NCBI RefSeq assembly: GCF_004524775.2 | Contig: NZ_CP119081.1 | Coordinates: 744,001 to 808,000, forward strand | DNA from: Helcococcus ovis | Lineage (GTDB): Bacteria; Bacillota; Clostridia; Tissierellales; Peptoniphilaceae | Reading direction: 5' to 3' | DNA: 64,000 bases | Part shown: positions 43,794 through 53,297 of the stretch, in pieces | Numbering within the stretch: position 1 is the first letter of the stretch | How the letters are laid out: each line of letters opens with the position of its first letter | Notes under the pieces: model-generated | Seen by the model: the letters and a program-made list of their open reading frames with translations, nothing else | The model's database searches: none | Told to the model about the DNA's origin: nothing | Translations under genes and position numbers: made by a program

Positions 43794-44228
43794 TTAATTA
43801 TTTAAATAAACGACTTCTAATTTTTTATTCGAATTTTCTGATATTTTAAAGTTATATTCCTTATTAAAATCGATTATTAATTCTTCAGTAATATTAGTCG
43901 ATAAATTATCTTCTAATATAATGTTTGACGATTTTGCCTTGTCAATGTCTTTAGTTAAATAAAATTTGAATTTAATTTTATCATTTTCTTTTATCTTATA
44001 AGGACTTCTGCTTTTTATTTTAAAATTTACACTACTTCCTAATTGCTTAAAATTAGACTTTGTTATAGAAGAACCTCCTGATACTTTATTATTTATGTAA
44101 TATTCATAAGAAATCATATAGATTTTATCATCTAAATCTAAATTTATATTTATAGATAATTCTTTTTTTTTGTTACATCCAGTAATAGTTATCATTATTA
44201 AAATTATAATAATAATTGTTTTTTTCAT
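43794..44228 (-). CDS. Uncharacterised lipoprotein
   Basis: 144-residue protein with a lipoprotein signal peptide (MKKTIIIIILIMITITGC). The mature part is charged and beta-rich in appearance (SININLDLDDKIYMISYEYY, DKIKFKFYLTKD), with no recognised motif. The ATG at 44228 follows AGAAAGG on the minus strand. It lies 11 bp after a secreted-protein gene and is probably in one operon with it. Not recognised as any known family. Confidence 0.7.
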   Translation of the reverse strand: MKKTIIIIILIMITITGCNKKKELSININLDLDDKIYMISYEYYINNKVSGGSSITKSNFKQLGSSVNFKIKSRSPYKIKENDKIKFKFYLTKDIDKAKSSNIILEDNLSTNITEELIIDFNKEYNFKISENSNKKLEVVYLNN

Positions 44229-44239
44229 AATAAACCTTT

Positions 44240-44746
44240 CTATTGAAAATAATACCATCCTCTTTCAAAATAGGTTGTATATTTTTCTAAAGGAATAAGA
44301 CTATCATAAGCTCTTGCACTAACTGAATATAAATTCGTATCATGTATGTTTGCTGCGTGTTCAGTATATTTTCTACCTCCTATAACACTACTTCCTTGTC
44401 TTGTGTAGTCTATCCAACCTTGTCTTACATTTCTATTCGCAACTAATCCATATCCATCTGATGATTTTGTTTTGTAAATTGCTCTAAACTGCAAGTATCC
44501 ATCATAGATAAATTGGAGAGTTTCTGTAGATATAGCATAATTAGGAGAACTTATTTCATTAGACCTTAGTGAAAAAGGCTTTAATTCACCATTATTATGA
44601 GCTGGGGTTTTTATTGTATTTCCTATTATCATATCGTCTTTTATATATTCTCCATCTATTAATTCTACATTATTTGCTTTTGCTGTATTTATTGATATCA
44701 CTAATATAGTACATATTAATAATATTAATGTTATTTTCTTAAACAT
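44240..44746 (-). CDS. Uncharacterised secreted protein
   Basis: 168-residue protein with a Sec signal peptide (about 1-25, cut near AKA). The mature part of about 143 residues has no cysteine and no further membrane helix, and it is rich in Tyr, Ser and Gly, for example FRAIYKTKSSDGYGL and QGSSVIGGRKYTEH. AGGGGG precedes the ATG on the minus strand. Not recognised. A structural or peptide-toxin role paired with the lipoprotein (as immunity or partner) is possible but unsupported. Confidence 0.7.
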   Translation of the reverse strand: MFKKITLILLICTILVISINTAKANNVELIDGEYIKDDMIIGNTIKTPAHNNGELKPFSLRSNEISSPNYAISTETLQFIYDGYLQFRAIYKTKSSDGYGLVANRNVRQGWIDYTRQGSSVIGGRKYTEHAANIHDTNLYSVSARAYDSLIPLEKYTTYFERGWYYFQ

Positions 44747-45011
44747 ATCATCTTCCCCCTTTTTATTTTTTAACTACTAAATTGCGAACCTTTTCTTATT
44801 CCACATTTCCATATTTATTATATATACTATTTACAATAATATAATATCATTTATTTATTTTTTTTCAATAGAAAAAGTTTTCTTATTTATTTATATAATA
44901 TATATTTTTATATAGAAAAGGAGATTTTAAGTATATTGGAATTTTATAAAAAAATATTTGAAACTTTTATCACTTTAAATCGGAGAGATAAGTTTTTATT
45001 CCATTTATTAA

Positions 45012-45318
45012 GCTGTTGACGAAATTTTAATAAGATTCCAAAGGAAAATCAATAACAGAATTTATATATTTGTACTACTGTTACTAGGACTTAACATAGT
45101 TACAGGGGGGATATTTGACTTCAGTAAGAACTCCAAGAAAAGATTTTATTATAAGCATCTTAAGAGGATATGTCTTAGTTGCTTTGAGTGTAAACATCAT
45201 TCCATCAATATTTGGAGTTAATTCAATTTGGTATGCAATGATAGTTTTGGAGTTTATCACATTAGTTGTATCAATAGTTCTTTTTATTAAATATAAAAAG
45301 GGGGGATTGGAAGAGTAG
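45012..45318 (+). pseudogene. Remnant of a MATE-family efflux transporter (C-terminal fragment)
   Basis: Frame 45115-45318 encodes a 67-residue peptide with SVRTPRKDFIISILRGYV, then IPSIFGVNSIWYAM and a final helix, which looks like the last two helices of MATE multidrug transporters. The preceding residues of that family (LLLLGLNIVTGGIF) appear in another frame just upstream (45078-45111), showing a frameshift near 45110. The rest of the gene is missing, and 44747-45011 has no supported gene. A TTG with GGGGGG before it could start the fragment, but function is unlikely. Confidence 0.5.
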
Positions 45319-45468
45319 TTCCAATTCTATATGAAATTGCATAAAATTGGAAATTAACTTCCGATTATTATGAAGATAAATTATGTAAATTTTTTCGAGT
45401 ATTCGTTTCAAAAAATGTTCCGATTTTATGATAGCTATAAATCATGTAAATAGGAGTTTATTCAAATA

Positions 45469-45672
45469 TACAGGTAAATTTTTTATAAACTACTACCTGT
45501 AAATTTTAATAATGTAATAATTACATGTATGTAAAACAGTGATTTGTAAAATTTTTCATGTAAATTGTTAAAATATTTGTAATACATGATTATTTTTAAC
45601 CTTTTTTACCTGTAATATAAAAAAATTATTATAATACATGATTTTCAAAAGAATTTACCTGTAATTATAAGT
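45469..45672. repeat. Cluster of TACAGGTA/TACCTGTA and ACATGATT motifs
   Basis: TACAGGTA (45469-45476) and TACCTGTA (45494-45501) form an inverted pair. TTTACCTGTAAT occurs at 45605 and 45654, and AATACATGATT at 45581 and 45633, giving two degenerate direct copies about 50 bp apart. Related TTACATGTATGTAA lies at 45521. Confidence 0.6.
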
Positions 45673-45767
45673 GGGATATTCATGTTAAGGGCATAAAAGC
45701 TTGAATAAATTTGTAAATGAGCTTGTTTTTTGTTGTTAGAAATATGCTATAAAATTTTTCATTTATT

Positions 45768-45823
45768 AAGGTAATAATAGAAGATTAAGGTAATAATAGA
45801 AGATTAAGGTAATATAGAAGATT
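45768..45823. repeat. 19-bp tandem repeat, three copies
   Basis: Unit AAGGTAATAATAGAAGATT at 45768-45786 and 45787-45805 is identical; a third copy at 45806-45823 lacks one base. No coding frame uses it. Confidence 0.95.
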
Positions 45824-46045
45824 ATGGCACTATAGTAGCATTTATTCAATGGCTGTAAATTTTTTTCTATTTTTAAAAAAAAATTAAAAATTCTTCTAAA
45901 TATCTTAGCTTAAGGTATATAGAGTATTAATTTATTCAAAAAATTCATGGGGATAAATTATAAATATTGGTACTAAAATAGTAGTTGTTTCACATATATA
46001 TTATTAGAGTTTTTTGAAGATAAATTTAGAACTATAAAAAAAGTA

Positions 46046-46074
46046 TTGACATTTTAATTTGAAGATGCTATTAT
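46046..46074 (+). promoter_or_regulatory. Promoter of the tRNA cluster
   Basis: TTGACA (46046-46051), 17 bp, TATTAT (46069-46074), with an extended -10 TG. The first tRNA begins about 13 bases after the expected start of transcription. Confidence 0.75.
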
Positions 46075-46093
46075 ATCTATGTTGCTAAAAAAC

Positions 46094-46170
46094 GGCGGTG
46101 TAGCTCAGTTGGCTAGAGCATACGGTTCATACCCGTAGTGTCGGCAGTTCAAATCTGTCCACCGCTACCA
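46094..46170 (+). tRNA. tRNA-Met (anticodon CAT)
   Basis: 77-nt tRNA with encoded CCA end. The anticodon loop TTCATAC puts CAT at 46128-46130, on a TACGG/CCGTA stem. The three G-C pairs of initiator tRNA are absent, so it is elongator Met; a lysidine-modified tRNA-Ile2 cannot be excluded from sequence alone. Confidence 0.93.
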
Positions 46171-46174
46171 ATTT

Positions 46175-46249
46175 GCGGAAGTGGCTCAGTGGTAGAGCAT
46201 CGCCTTGCCAAGGCGAGGGTCGCGAGTTCGAATCTCGTTTTCCGCTCCA
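46175..46249 (+). tRNA. tRNA-Gly (anticodon GCC)
   Basis: 75-nt tRNA with acceptor GCGGAAG, encoded CCA, and anticodon GCC at 46207-46209 in loop TTGCCAA. Four bases after the tRNA-Met. Confidence 0.95.
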
Positions 46250-46252
46250 CTA

Positions 46253-46284
46253 AGCATCAATTGTGTAATTGGTGCTTTTTTTAT
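46253..46284 (+). terminator. Terminator after tRNA-Gly
   Basis: AGCATCAATT (46253-46262) pairs with AATTGGTGCT (46267-46276), one G-U pair, followed by seven Ts. The tRNA-Arg lies 13 bases further on, so it depends on read-through. Confidence 0.8.
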
Positions 46285-46297
46285 TATTTTAATATTT

Positions 46298-46374
46298 GTG
46301 TCGTTAGCTCAGCTGGATAGAGCGTCTGGCTACGGACCAGAAGGTCGAGGGTTCGAATCCTTTACGACACGCCA
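46298..46374 (+). tRNA. tRNA-Arg (anticodon ACG)
   Basis: 77-nt tRNA with acceptor GTGTCGT/ACGACAC, encoded CCA and anticodon ACG at 46332-46334. The A34 is normally converted to inosine by TadA to read CGN codons. Confidence 0.95.
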
Positions 46375-46408
46375 AAAAAGATTAGATTATATCTAGTCTT
46401 TTTTATTT
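46375..46408 (+). terminator. Terminator after tRNA-Arg
   Basis: AAAAAGATTAGAT (46375-46387) pairs with ATCTAGTCTTTTT (46391-46403) with one mismatch and a run of Ts. Confidence 0.8.
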
Positions 46409-46460
46409 TGTTTTATAAGTATTTTTGATATAATATAACAAAAGGTTAGAAAATTATCAG

Positions 46461-46478
46461 TTGTGATATTGCTCACAT
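46461..46478. promoter_or_regulatory. Rex-type operator upstream of ldh
   Basis: TTGTGATATTGCTCACAT matches the Rex consensus TTGTGA-n6-TCACAA except for the last base. Rex represses fermentation genes such as ldh when NADH is low. It lies 71 bp before the ldh start. A CRP/FNR-family protein would also recognise TGTGA-n6-TCACA, but Rex fits the gene. Confidence 0.65.
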
Positions 46479-46548
46479 TCATTTGAGTTTGTTAGATGTA
46501 TTATAACTATATAAGTAATTTAAGATAAATAAATTTAAGGAGGTGGAT

Positions 46549-47490
46549 ATGAAAAAAAATAAAATTATATTGGTAGGAGATGGTGCTGTTGGTTCAAGTT
46601 TTGCATTTGCTTGTACAATTTTAGGAGTAGGTAGAGAATTGGGTATTATAGATCTGAATGCCGATAAGGCTGAAGGTGATGCGATGGATTTATCCGATGC
46701 TTTAGCATTTACTGCATCAAAAGATATTTATAAGGCGACATATGAAGATTGTCATGATGCTGATATAGTTGTTATTACAGCGGGTATTCCACAAAAGCCT
46801 GGTGAAACAAGATTGCAATTAGTTGATAAAAACTTAAAGATTTTTAAGGATATTGTAACAAGTGTAGTAGGTTCTGGATTTAATGGTATATTTTTAGTAG
46901 CAAGTAATCCTGTTGATGTTATGACATATGCTACATGGAAATATTCAGGATTTAATGCAAATAGAGTAATTGGTACAGGTACAGTTTTAGATTCAAATAG
47001 ATTAAGAAAAGAAATAGCTGAAATTACAAAAGTAGATCCTAAGTCAATTCATGCATACATTATGGGTGAACATGGAGATAGTGAATTTCCGGTATGGTCA
47101 CATGCAAATATTGGTGGATTACCAATAGCTGAATGGACAAAACATAATCAAGTTGATGAAGAAACATTACTACAATCATTTGACAAGGTAAGAGATGCGG
47201 CGTATGAAATTATAAATCGAAAAGGTGCTACATTTTATGGAATAGCAGTAGCTATGGCCAAAATTGCTCAAGCTATTTTAAATAATGAAAATAGTATATA
47301 TTCCGTATCATCATATTTAAGGGGAGAATATGGACAAGAAGACTTATATATTGGAGTGCCAGCAATTATAAATTCAAATGGTGTGAAAAATGTTTTAGAA
47401 ATTTCATTAAATGATAATGAACAGGAAAGAATGAATGCATCTGCAAAAACATTAAGAGATATTATTGAAAAAAGTTTTTATAAAAAATAA
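46549..47490 (+). CDS. ldh: L-lactate dehydrogenase
   Basis: NAD-dependent enzyme of 313 residues that reduces pyruvate to L-lactate and regenerates NAD in fermentation. The nucleotide site [25 protein letters not shown], the coenzyme segment [14 protein letters not shown] and the catalytic histidine in [11 protein letters not shown] are intact; the specificity residues Gln (PQKPGETR) and Arg indicate lactate, not malate, dehydrogenase. The ATG at 46549 has AGGAGG five bases upstream; a GTG at 46543 is in that site. A Rex-type operator precedes it and a strong terminator follows, so it is a single-gene unit. Confidence 0.96.
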   Translation: MKKNKIILVGDGAVGSSFAFACTILGVGRELGIIDLNADKAEGDAMDLSDALAFTASKDIYKATYEDCHDADIVVITAGIPQKPGETRLQLVDKNLKIFKDIVTSVVGSGFNGIFLVASNPVDVMTYATWKYSGFNANRVIGTGTVLDSNRLRKEIAEITKVDPKSIHAYIMGEHGDSEFPVWSHANIGGLPIAEWTKHNQVDEETLLQSFDKVRDAAYEIINRKGATFYGIAVAMAKIAQAILNNENSIYSVSSYLRGEYGQEDLYIGVPAIINSNGVKNVLEISLNDNEQERMNASAKTLRDIIEKSFYKK

Positions 47491-47520
47491 TATTAAAATG
47501 TTTAAATAAAATAATAATTT

Positions 47521-47568
47521 AAAAAGCCCTTGAACTACTGATGAATAGTTCAAGGGCTTTTTTTTATT
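47521..47568 (+). terminator. Terminator of ldh
   Basis: Perfect 17-bp stem AAAAAGCCCTTGAACTA (47521-47537) / TAGTTCAAGGGCTTTTT (47546-47562), 8-nt loop and further Ts. Confidence 0.95.
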
Positions 47569-47600
47569 CAAAAATCTTTAATATTTTTGTAATATTTACG

Positions 47601-47629
47601 TGGAAATTATGTAGATTTTATAGTATAAT
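47601..47629 (+). promoter_or_regulatory. Promoter of the ruv cluster
   Basis: TGGAAA (47601-47606), 17 bp, TATAAT (47624-47629). The -10 box is consensus and the -35 box is weak. No LexA-type box was seen. Confidence 0.5.
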
Positions 47630-47661
47630 TTTAATTGCAAAATTATTGAGAGGGGATAGTG

Positions 47662-48378
47662 ATGTTAGAGAATAGTTTGGATTTTGAAAAAAGTCTTGAA
47701 TATCAGTTTTTATATAATGAAGATCCAGATTCAATTTATTTATTGCTATCTTGGCTTGAAAATAAAAATGTTGGCAATAATTTCACGCCTAAATATGACG
47801 TAACTAAAGCATTATTAACAGGATTGCGAAGAAGTATAAGAGGTAGAAAAGATAAAAAGCTAATAGTTGATGCTATTAGTAAAATGGTTAGTGAAGATTT
47901 GAGTAGACTGGAGTTTGCTTTTTCAATAAAAGCATATACAAATGCGTATTATTGTGAAGATTTAATTGATCAATTGGAGAGAATCGCATTAAAATTATAT
48001 AATCCTTCAGAATTAAATAATATGAGACTTTTATTGCAAAATTCAAAAGACACAGCTGTTATTGATTTTAAGAAACAAATAAAAGATGATTTTATGAAGA
48101 GTAAAATAATCGCAAATAATGAAGTTAATGTCAATTATTTCTTAGATAAAAATATTAAGAAAAAATTTTTTAGAATAAACTTTTACATTGATAAACAAGT
48201 TGTAGTAGATACAAATAATGCAAATATTTTAACTCTTGAGGGTAAAAATTTGACAATTAATGAATTGCTTCACATTTATAATAAAGCTAAATTTTATATA
48301 AACAGAAGCATTAATGAAGCATATTTTAATCAATTTTGGTGTGCATTAAATGATTGTGTATTAGGAAGATATAGATGA
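47662..48378 (+). CDS. Uncharacterised protein upstream of ruvCAB
   Basis: 238-residue soluble protein, not recognised. It has an alpha-helical N-terminal part with YLLLSWLENKN and LLTGLRRSIRGRKDKK, a basic central region and a C-terminal part ending FWCALNDCVLGRYR. No signal peptide or membrane helix is seen. The ATG at 47662 has AGGGG six bases upstream; a GTG at 47659 is too close to it. It overlaps ruvC by four bases (ATGA), so it is translated with the Holliday-junction genes and may act in the same process. Confidence 0.75.
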   Translation: MLENSLDFEKSLEYQFLYNEDPDSIYLLLSWLENKNVGNNFTPKYDVTKALLTGLRRSIRGRKDKKLIVDAISKMVSEDLSRLEFAFSIKAYTNAYYCEDLIDQLERIALKLYNPSELNNMRLLLQNSKDTAVIDFKKQIKDDFMKSKIIANNEVNVNYFLDKNIKKKFFRINFYIDKQVVVDTNNANILTLEGKNLTINELLHIYNKAKFYINRSINEAYFNQFWCALNDCVLGRYR

Positions 48379-48869
48379 TTATTTTAGGTATAGATCCCGG
48401 TATTGCAATTGTTGGCTATGGAATAATAAAAAAAGATGGAAATACGATTAGTATGTTAGAATATGGAAGTATTCAAACAGATGCTAATATTAAAACTCAA
48501 GATAGGTTGGAAATTATTTTTAATGAATTAAATGCAATTATAAAGCAATATAAACCTACTGAAGTCGTCTACGAAAAATTATTTCATGAGAAAAATACAA
48601 AGACGTTTATAAACGTTAGTCAAGCAAGAGGTGTTGAAATACTTGCTGCTAAGGTAAATAATTTGGAAATATATGAATATACTCCTTTACAAATAAAGAC
48701 AGCATTAACTGGATATGGACGAGCTGTAAAAAAACAAGTTCAAGAAAGTGTTAAGAGAATTTTAAATCTTAAGGATATTCCAAAACCTGATGATGCAGCA
48801 GATGCATTAGCTATAGCGATATGTCATAGTTTTAGTGGTAAACTTAAAGATTTATATAAAATGGAGTAG
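48375..48869 (+). CDS. ruvC: Holliday junction resolvase RuvC
   Basis: Endonuclease of 164 residues that cuts Holliday junctions. The four acidic catalytic residues are in LGIDPGIAIVGYG, VVYEKLFHEKN and KPDDAADALAIA. It overlaps the upstream unknown gene by four bases and is 2 bp from ruvA. RuvC next to ruvAB is the usual arrangement in Gram-positive anaerobes. Confidence 0.96.
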   Translation: MIILGIDPGIAIVGYGIIKKDGNTISMLEYGSIQTDANIKTQDRLEIIFNELNAIIKQYKPTEVVYEKLFHEKNTKTFINVSQARGVEILAAKVNNLEIYEYTPLQIKTALTGYGRAVKKQVQESVKRILNLKDIPKPDDAADALAIAICHSFSGKLKDLYKME

Positions 48870-48871
48870 TT

Positions 48872-49465
48872 ATGTTTTCATATTTGATTGGTGAAGTAAA
48901 AATATTAAGAGAAGATTATATTGTATTAGAAACGAATAATATCGGCTATAAAATATTTATGTCGCAAAAAAACATTTCTACATTGATCAAAAATAATACA
49001 TATAAGATTTATACAGAATTTGTTGTGAGAGATGATGCTGTATTATTGTATGGTTTTGAAAATTTTGATGATTTAGAAATGTTTTTAAATTTAAAACAGG
49101 TATCTGGAATTGGACCAAAGGCTGCGTTGTCTATTTTGTCCACTCTAACTGTATATGAGATAGAATTAGCTATAATAGGTAATGATATTAATACTATATC
49201 AAAAGCCCCCGGAATTGGTAAAAAGAGTGCAAGCAGGATTATTTTAGAATTATCTGATAAAATAGATATAGAAAAAATAAACAATATTCCAACAATTTCT
49301 AATCCAAAAGTAAATATTCAAAATTCCGGAGATTATGACTTTGCGATTGAAGCATTAATGAATTTAGGATATACAAAAATGGATGCTGAAAATTCATTAA
49401 AGGGATTAAATATTGAAAATATGGATTTATCAGATATTGTAAAGGCTGCGTTAAAGAGGATGTAA
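48872..49465 (+). CDS. ruvA: Holliday junction branch migration protein RuvA
   Basis: 197-residue DNA-binding subunit that holds the four-way junction for RuvB. An N-terminal OB-fold is followed by helix-hairpin-helix motifs ([15 protein letters not shown] and [16 protein letters not shown]) and a C-terminal domain ([17 protein letters not shown]) that contacts RuvB. One base separates it from ruvB. Confidence 0.96.
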   Translation: MFSYLIGEVKILREDYIVLETNNIGYKIFMSQKNISTLIKNNTYKIYTEFVVRDDAVLLYGFENFDDLEMFLNLKQVSGIGPKAALSILSTLTVYEIELAIIGNDINTISKAPGIGKKSASRIILELSDKIDIEKINNIPTISNPKVNIQNSGDYDFAIEALMNLGYTKMDAENSLKGLNIENMDLSDIVKAALKRM

Positions 49466-49466
49466 T

Positions 49467-50471
49467 ATGTCAGAAAATAGGATAGTAGGTTCGAGTTTAT
49501 TGAATGATGAAGAAAAAAGTGAATATTCTTTAAGACCTAGATGGCTTCGTGAATACATAGGGCAGAATAAAATAAAGGATAAACTTAAAGTATTTATTGA
49601 GGCGGCAAAAAAAAGAAATGATGCATTAGATCATGTATTGTTACAAGGACCTCCAGGTTTAGGTAAAACTACTTTGTCGCAAATTATTGCAAATGAATTG
49701 GGTGTAAAGGTTAAAGTTACTTCAGGACCTGCAATTTCAAGACCTGGAGATCTTGCAAGTATTTTAACTAATTTAGATAAAAATGATGTACTTTTTATTG
49801 ATGAAATTCATAGAATTAATAAAACTGTTGAGGAAGTTTTATATTCTGCAATGGAGGATTTTGCATTAGATATTATCGTGGGTAAAGGACCTTCAGCACA
49901 AAGCTTGAGAATTGATTTAGAAAAATTTACTCTCATAGGAGCTACAACTAAAGCAGGTATGCTTTCATCTCCATTAAGGGATAGATTTGGTGTATTACTT
50001 GAATTAGATTTATATGATGAAAATGATTTGTCTCATATTATTGAGAGATCAGCAGATATATTAAATGTAGGTATAGATAAAGAATCCGCTAAAGAAATAG
50101 GGAGACGTTCAAGAGGCACACCAAGAATAGCAAACAGATTATTAAAAAGAGTTAGAGACTACGCTCAAATTAAGGGCGATGGAAGTATAGATTTAAAAAC
50201 CGCAAAAAAATCATTAGACTTTTTAGAAGTTGACAGTATGGGATTAGATAAACTTGATAAAAAAATAGTTACAATAATAGCTGAAAACTTTGATGGAGGA
50301 CCGGTAGGTATTGATACTATTGCTGCTGCGACAGGACAAGAATCTGTCACTATAGAAGATGTTTATGAACCATATTTACTACAAATAGGTTTTTTAAATA
50401 GAACATCTAGAGGTAGGGTGCTTTCTAAAAAAGCGTATGATCATTTTGGGATTACATATAAGGAAGATTAA
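49467..50471 (+). CDS. ruvB: Holliday junction branch migration helicase RuvB
   Basis: AAA+ motor of 334 residues that drives branch migration with RuvA. Walker [10 protein letters not shown], Walker B LFIDEIHR, sensor 1 LIGATTKAG and the arginine finger region SSPLRDRFG are intact, and a winged-helix C-terminus contains TAAATGQES-like [18 protein letters not shown]. The last base of its stop starts queA. Confidence 0.97.
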   Translation: MSENRIVGSSLLNDEEKSEYSLRPRWLREYIGQNKIKDKLKVFIEAAKKRNDALDHVLLQGPPGLGKTTLSQIIANELGVKVKVTSGPAISRPGDLASILTNLDKNDVLFIDEIHRINKTVEEVLYSAMEDFALDIIVGKGPSAQSLRIDLEKFTLIGATTKAGMLSSPLRDRFGVLLELDLYDENDLSHIIERSADILNVGIDKESAKEIGRRSRGTPRIANRLLKRVRDYAQIKGDGSIDLKTAKKSLDFLEVDSMGLDKLDKKIVTIIAENFDGGPVGIDTIAAATGQESVTIEDVYEPYLLQIGFLNRTSRGRVLSKKAYDHFGITYKED

Positions 50472-51493
50472 TGGATACAAAAGATTTTGATTACGAATTA
50501 GATCATTCTTTTATTGCTCAACATCCTGAGGATAAAAGATCTGAATCTAAACTTATGATATTAGATAGAAAAAATGAAACAATTGAACATAAGAGATTTT
50601 ATGATATTATTGACTACTTAAATGAAGGAGATGTTTTGGTAGTTAATAATTCTAAGGTTATTCCTGCTAGATTATTTGGACATAGAAAGGATAAAAAAGA
50701 AGCTTTAGAAGTATTTTTATTAACTAATATTGAAGAAAAAAAATGGGAATGTTTAGTAAAACCCGGAAGAAAATTTAAAATTGGTAGTGAAATTATTTTT
50801 GATGAAAAATTAAAAGCAGAAGTTATCGATATTACTGAAGAAGGTCATAGAATTTTAGAAATGAAATATGATGGTATATTTAATGAAATATTAAATGAGA
50901 TTGGAAATGTTCCACTGCCACCATACATTACAGAAAGATTAGAAGATAAATCCAAATATCAAACAGTGTATGCGAAACATGATGGATCAGTCGCTGCACC
51001 AACTGCCGGATTACATTTTACAACACAACTGCTTCAACAAATTAAAGATAAGGGGATTAAATTAGCTTATTTAACATTACATGTTGGCTTGGGTACATTT
51101 AAGCCTGTTACTGATGATAAAATTGAAGAACATAAAATGCATAGTGAATATTATATTTTAGACAAAGAAAATGCAGAAACAATTAATGAAGCAAAAAATA
51201 AAGGGAATAGAGTTATTGCGGTAGGTACAACATCGGTTCGTACCTTAGAATCAATATCTAGAAAATATGGAAAAGTTCAGGCTGATAGTGATTGGACAGA
51301 TATCTTTATTTATCCTGGATTTAATTTTAAGACTGTAGATGCTATGATTACTAATTTTCATTTACCAAAATCTACATTGATAATGTTAATTAGTTCATTT
51401 TATAATAGAGAAAGAATATTAGAAGCATATGAAGAAGCTAAAAGAAATAATTATAGATTCTTTAGTTTTGGGGATGCAATGTTAATAAAGTAG
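50471..51493 (+). CDS. queA: S-adenosylmethionine:tRNA ribosyltransferase-isomerase
   Basis: Adds the ribosyl part of SAM to preQ1 in tRNA to make epoxyqueuosine, 340 residues. Family segments are FDYELDHSFIAQHP, NNSKVIPARLFGH, APTAGLHFT and GTTSVRTLES. It overlaps ruvB by one base and is followed by tgt, the enzyme acting just before it. Confidence 0.96.
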   Translation: MDTKDFDYELDHSFIAQHPEDKRSESKLMILDRKNETIEHKRFYDIIDYLNEGDVLVVNNSKVIPARLFGHRKDKKEALEVFLLTNIEEKKWECLVKPGRKFKIGSEIIFDEKLKAEVIDITEEGHRILEMKYDGIFNEILNEIGNVPLPPYITERLEDKSKYQTVYAKHDGSVAAPTAGLHFTTQLLQQIKDKGIKLAYLTLHVGLGTFKPVTDDKIEEHKMHSEYYILDKENAETINEAKNKGNRVIAVGTTSVRTLESISRKYGKVQADSDWTDIFIYPGFNFKTVDAMITNFHLPKSTLIMLISSFYNRERILEAYEEAKRNNYRFFSFGDAMLIK

Positions 51494-51497
51494 GTAA

Positions 51498-52622
<1,125 letters not shown>

Positions 52623-53246
52623 ATGTCAAATTTATTATTAGCAGCTCAACAACCACAAGGACAACTATTTTCATCAATTTTTATGTTTGCATTGATTGGT
52701 ATAGCTTTTTACTTTTTACTAATAAGACCGCAAAAGAAACAACAACAAGAATTTAAACAGGCTATGAGTGCATTAAAAGTTGGTGATATAGTAGTAACAA
52801 GATCAGGTGCAAAAGGTAAGGTTATAGAAGTTAAAGATGAAACATTTATTATTGAGACCGGAAATAATAATACACAAATTGAATATTTAAAACAGGCACT
52901 GAGCCATATTGTATCATATGATAAAGAAAGTAGTGTTAATAATTCGAACTCACAATTTGCAAATGTTCCTGTTGGCGATTTTTCTTATGGCAATGATAAG
53001 AGATTTTTAGATAAAATTGAAGAGTTAAAAGCTAAAAAAGATCAAGATAGAAAATATGACTTATTACTTGAAGATGTATATGAGTTTATTGTTGTTGAAA
53101 ATGATACAGAGGTTATTTCCATACAAAATAAATTTAGACTTGATGAAGAAAGAGCAAATAAAATAGTAGAAGATTTAGAATATTTAGGAGTGTTAAGTAA
53201 TCTGGATTTAGGAAAAAGAAGAGTGTTAATAGATCCAAGAAATTAG
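52623..53246 (+). CDS. yajC: YajC-family protein with C-terminal FtsK-gamma-like winged-helix domain
   Basis: 207 residues. The N-terminal part is a typical YajC, an accessory subunit of the Sec translocon: a transmembrane helix (about 15-35), the RPQKKQQQEFKQ segment and a small domain with LKVGDIVVTRSGAKGKV. Standard YajC ends near residue 100. Here a linker leads to residues about 142-207, which resemble the FtsK gamma winged helix: VEFIV-like YEFIVVEND, SIQNKFRLDEERANKIVEDL and KRRVLID. That domain normally binds DNA (KOPS). The start is directly after the tgt stop. secD and secF, common neighbours, do not follow; recJ does. Confidence 0.88.
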   Translation: MSNLLLAAQQPQGQLFSSIFMFALIGIAFYFLLIRPQKKQQQEFKQAMSALKVGDIVVTRSGAKGKVIEVKDETFIIETGNNNTQIEYLKQALSHIVSYDKESSVNNSNSQFANVPVGDFSYGNDKRFLDKIEELKAKKDQDRKYDLLLEDVYEFIVVENDTEVISIQNKFRLDEERANKIVEDLEYLGVLSNLDLGKRRVLIDPRN

Positions 53247-53253
53247 GATTTTG

Positions 53254-53287
53254 AAAAATGAAAAGTATTTTACTTTTCATTTTTTTA
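53254..53287 (+). terminator. Terminator between yajC and recJ
   Basis: Perfect 14-bp stem AAAAATGAAAAGTA (53254-53267) / TACTTTTCATTTTT (53271-53284), 3-nt loop and more Ts. The recJ start is only 11 bp away. Confidence 0.8.
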
Positions 53288-53297
53288 TAGGAGTTTT

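Larger units (their letters stand above)
45319..46045. other. Long non-coding region with degenerate repeats
   Basis: About 730 bp with no supported gene. It begins with a palindrome TTCCAATT (45319-45326) / AATTGGAA (45345-45352). A segment TTCCGATT...ATAAAT-ATGTAAAT occurs at about 45359 and again at about 45418. From 45469 to 45672 the words TTTACCTGTAAT, CATGTAAAT and AATACATGATT recur at intervals near 50 bp. The right part contains the 19-bp tandem repeat and leads to the tRNA promoter. Confidence 0.65.

Noticed and set aside
45115-45318. Intact small two-helix membrane protein with TTG start
   Set aside because: The sequence resembles the end of MATE transporters and the preceding part lies in another frame, so a remnant is more likely.
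45469-45672. CRISPR-like array
   Set aside because: The repeats are degenerate, short and palindromic in mixed orientation, without uniform spacers or cas genes.
46138-46396. Two overlapping frames of about 60 codons on the plus strand
   Set aside because: They lie across the tRNA-Gly and tRNA-Arg genes; the frames are chance results of tRNA sequence.
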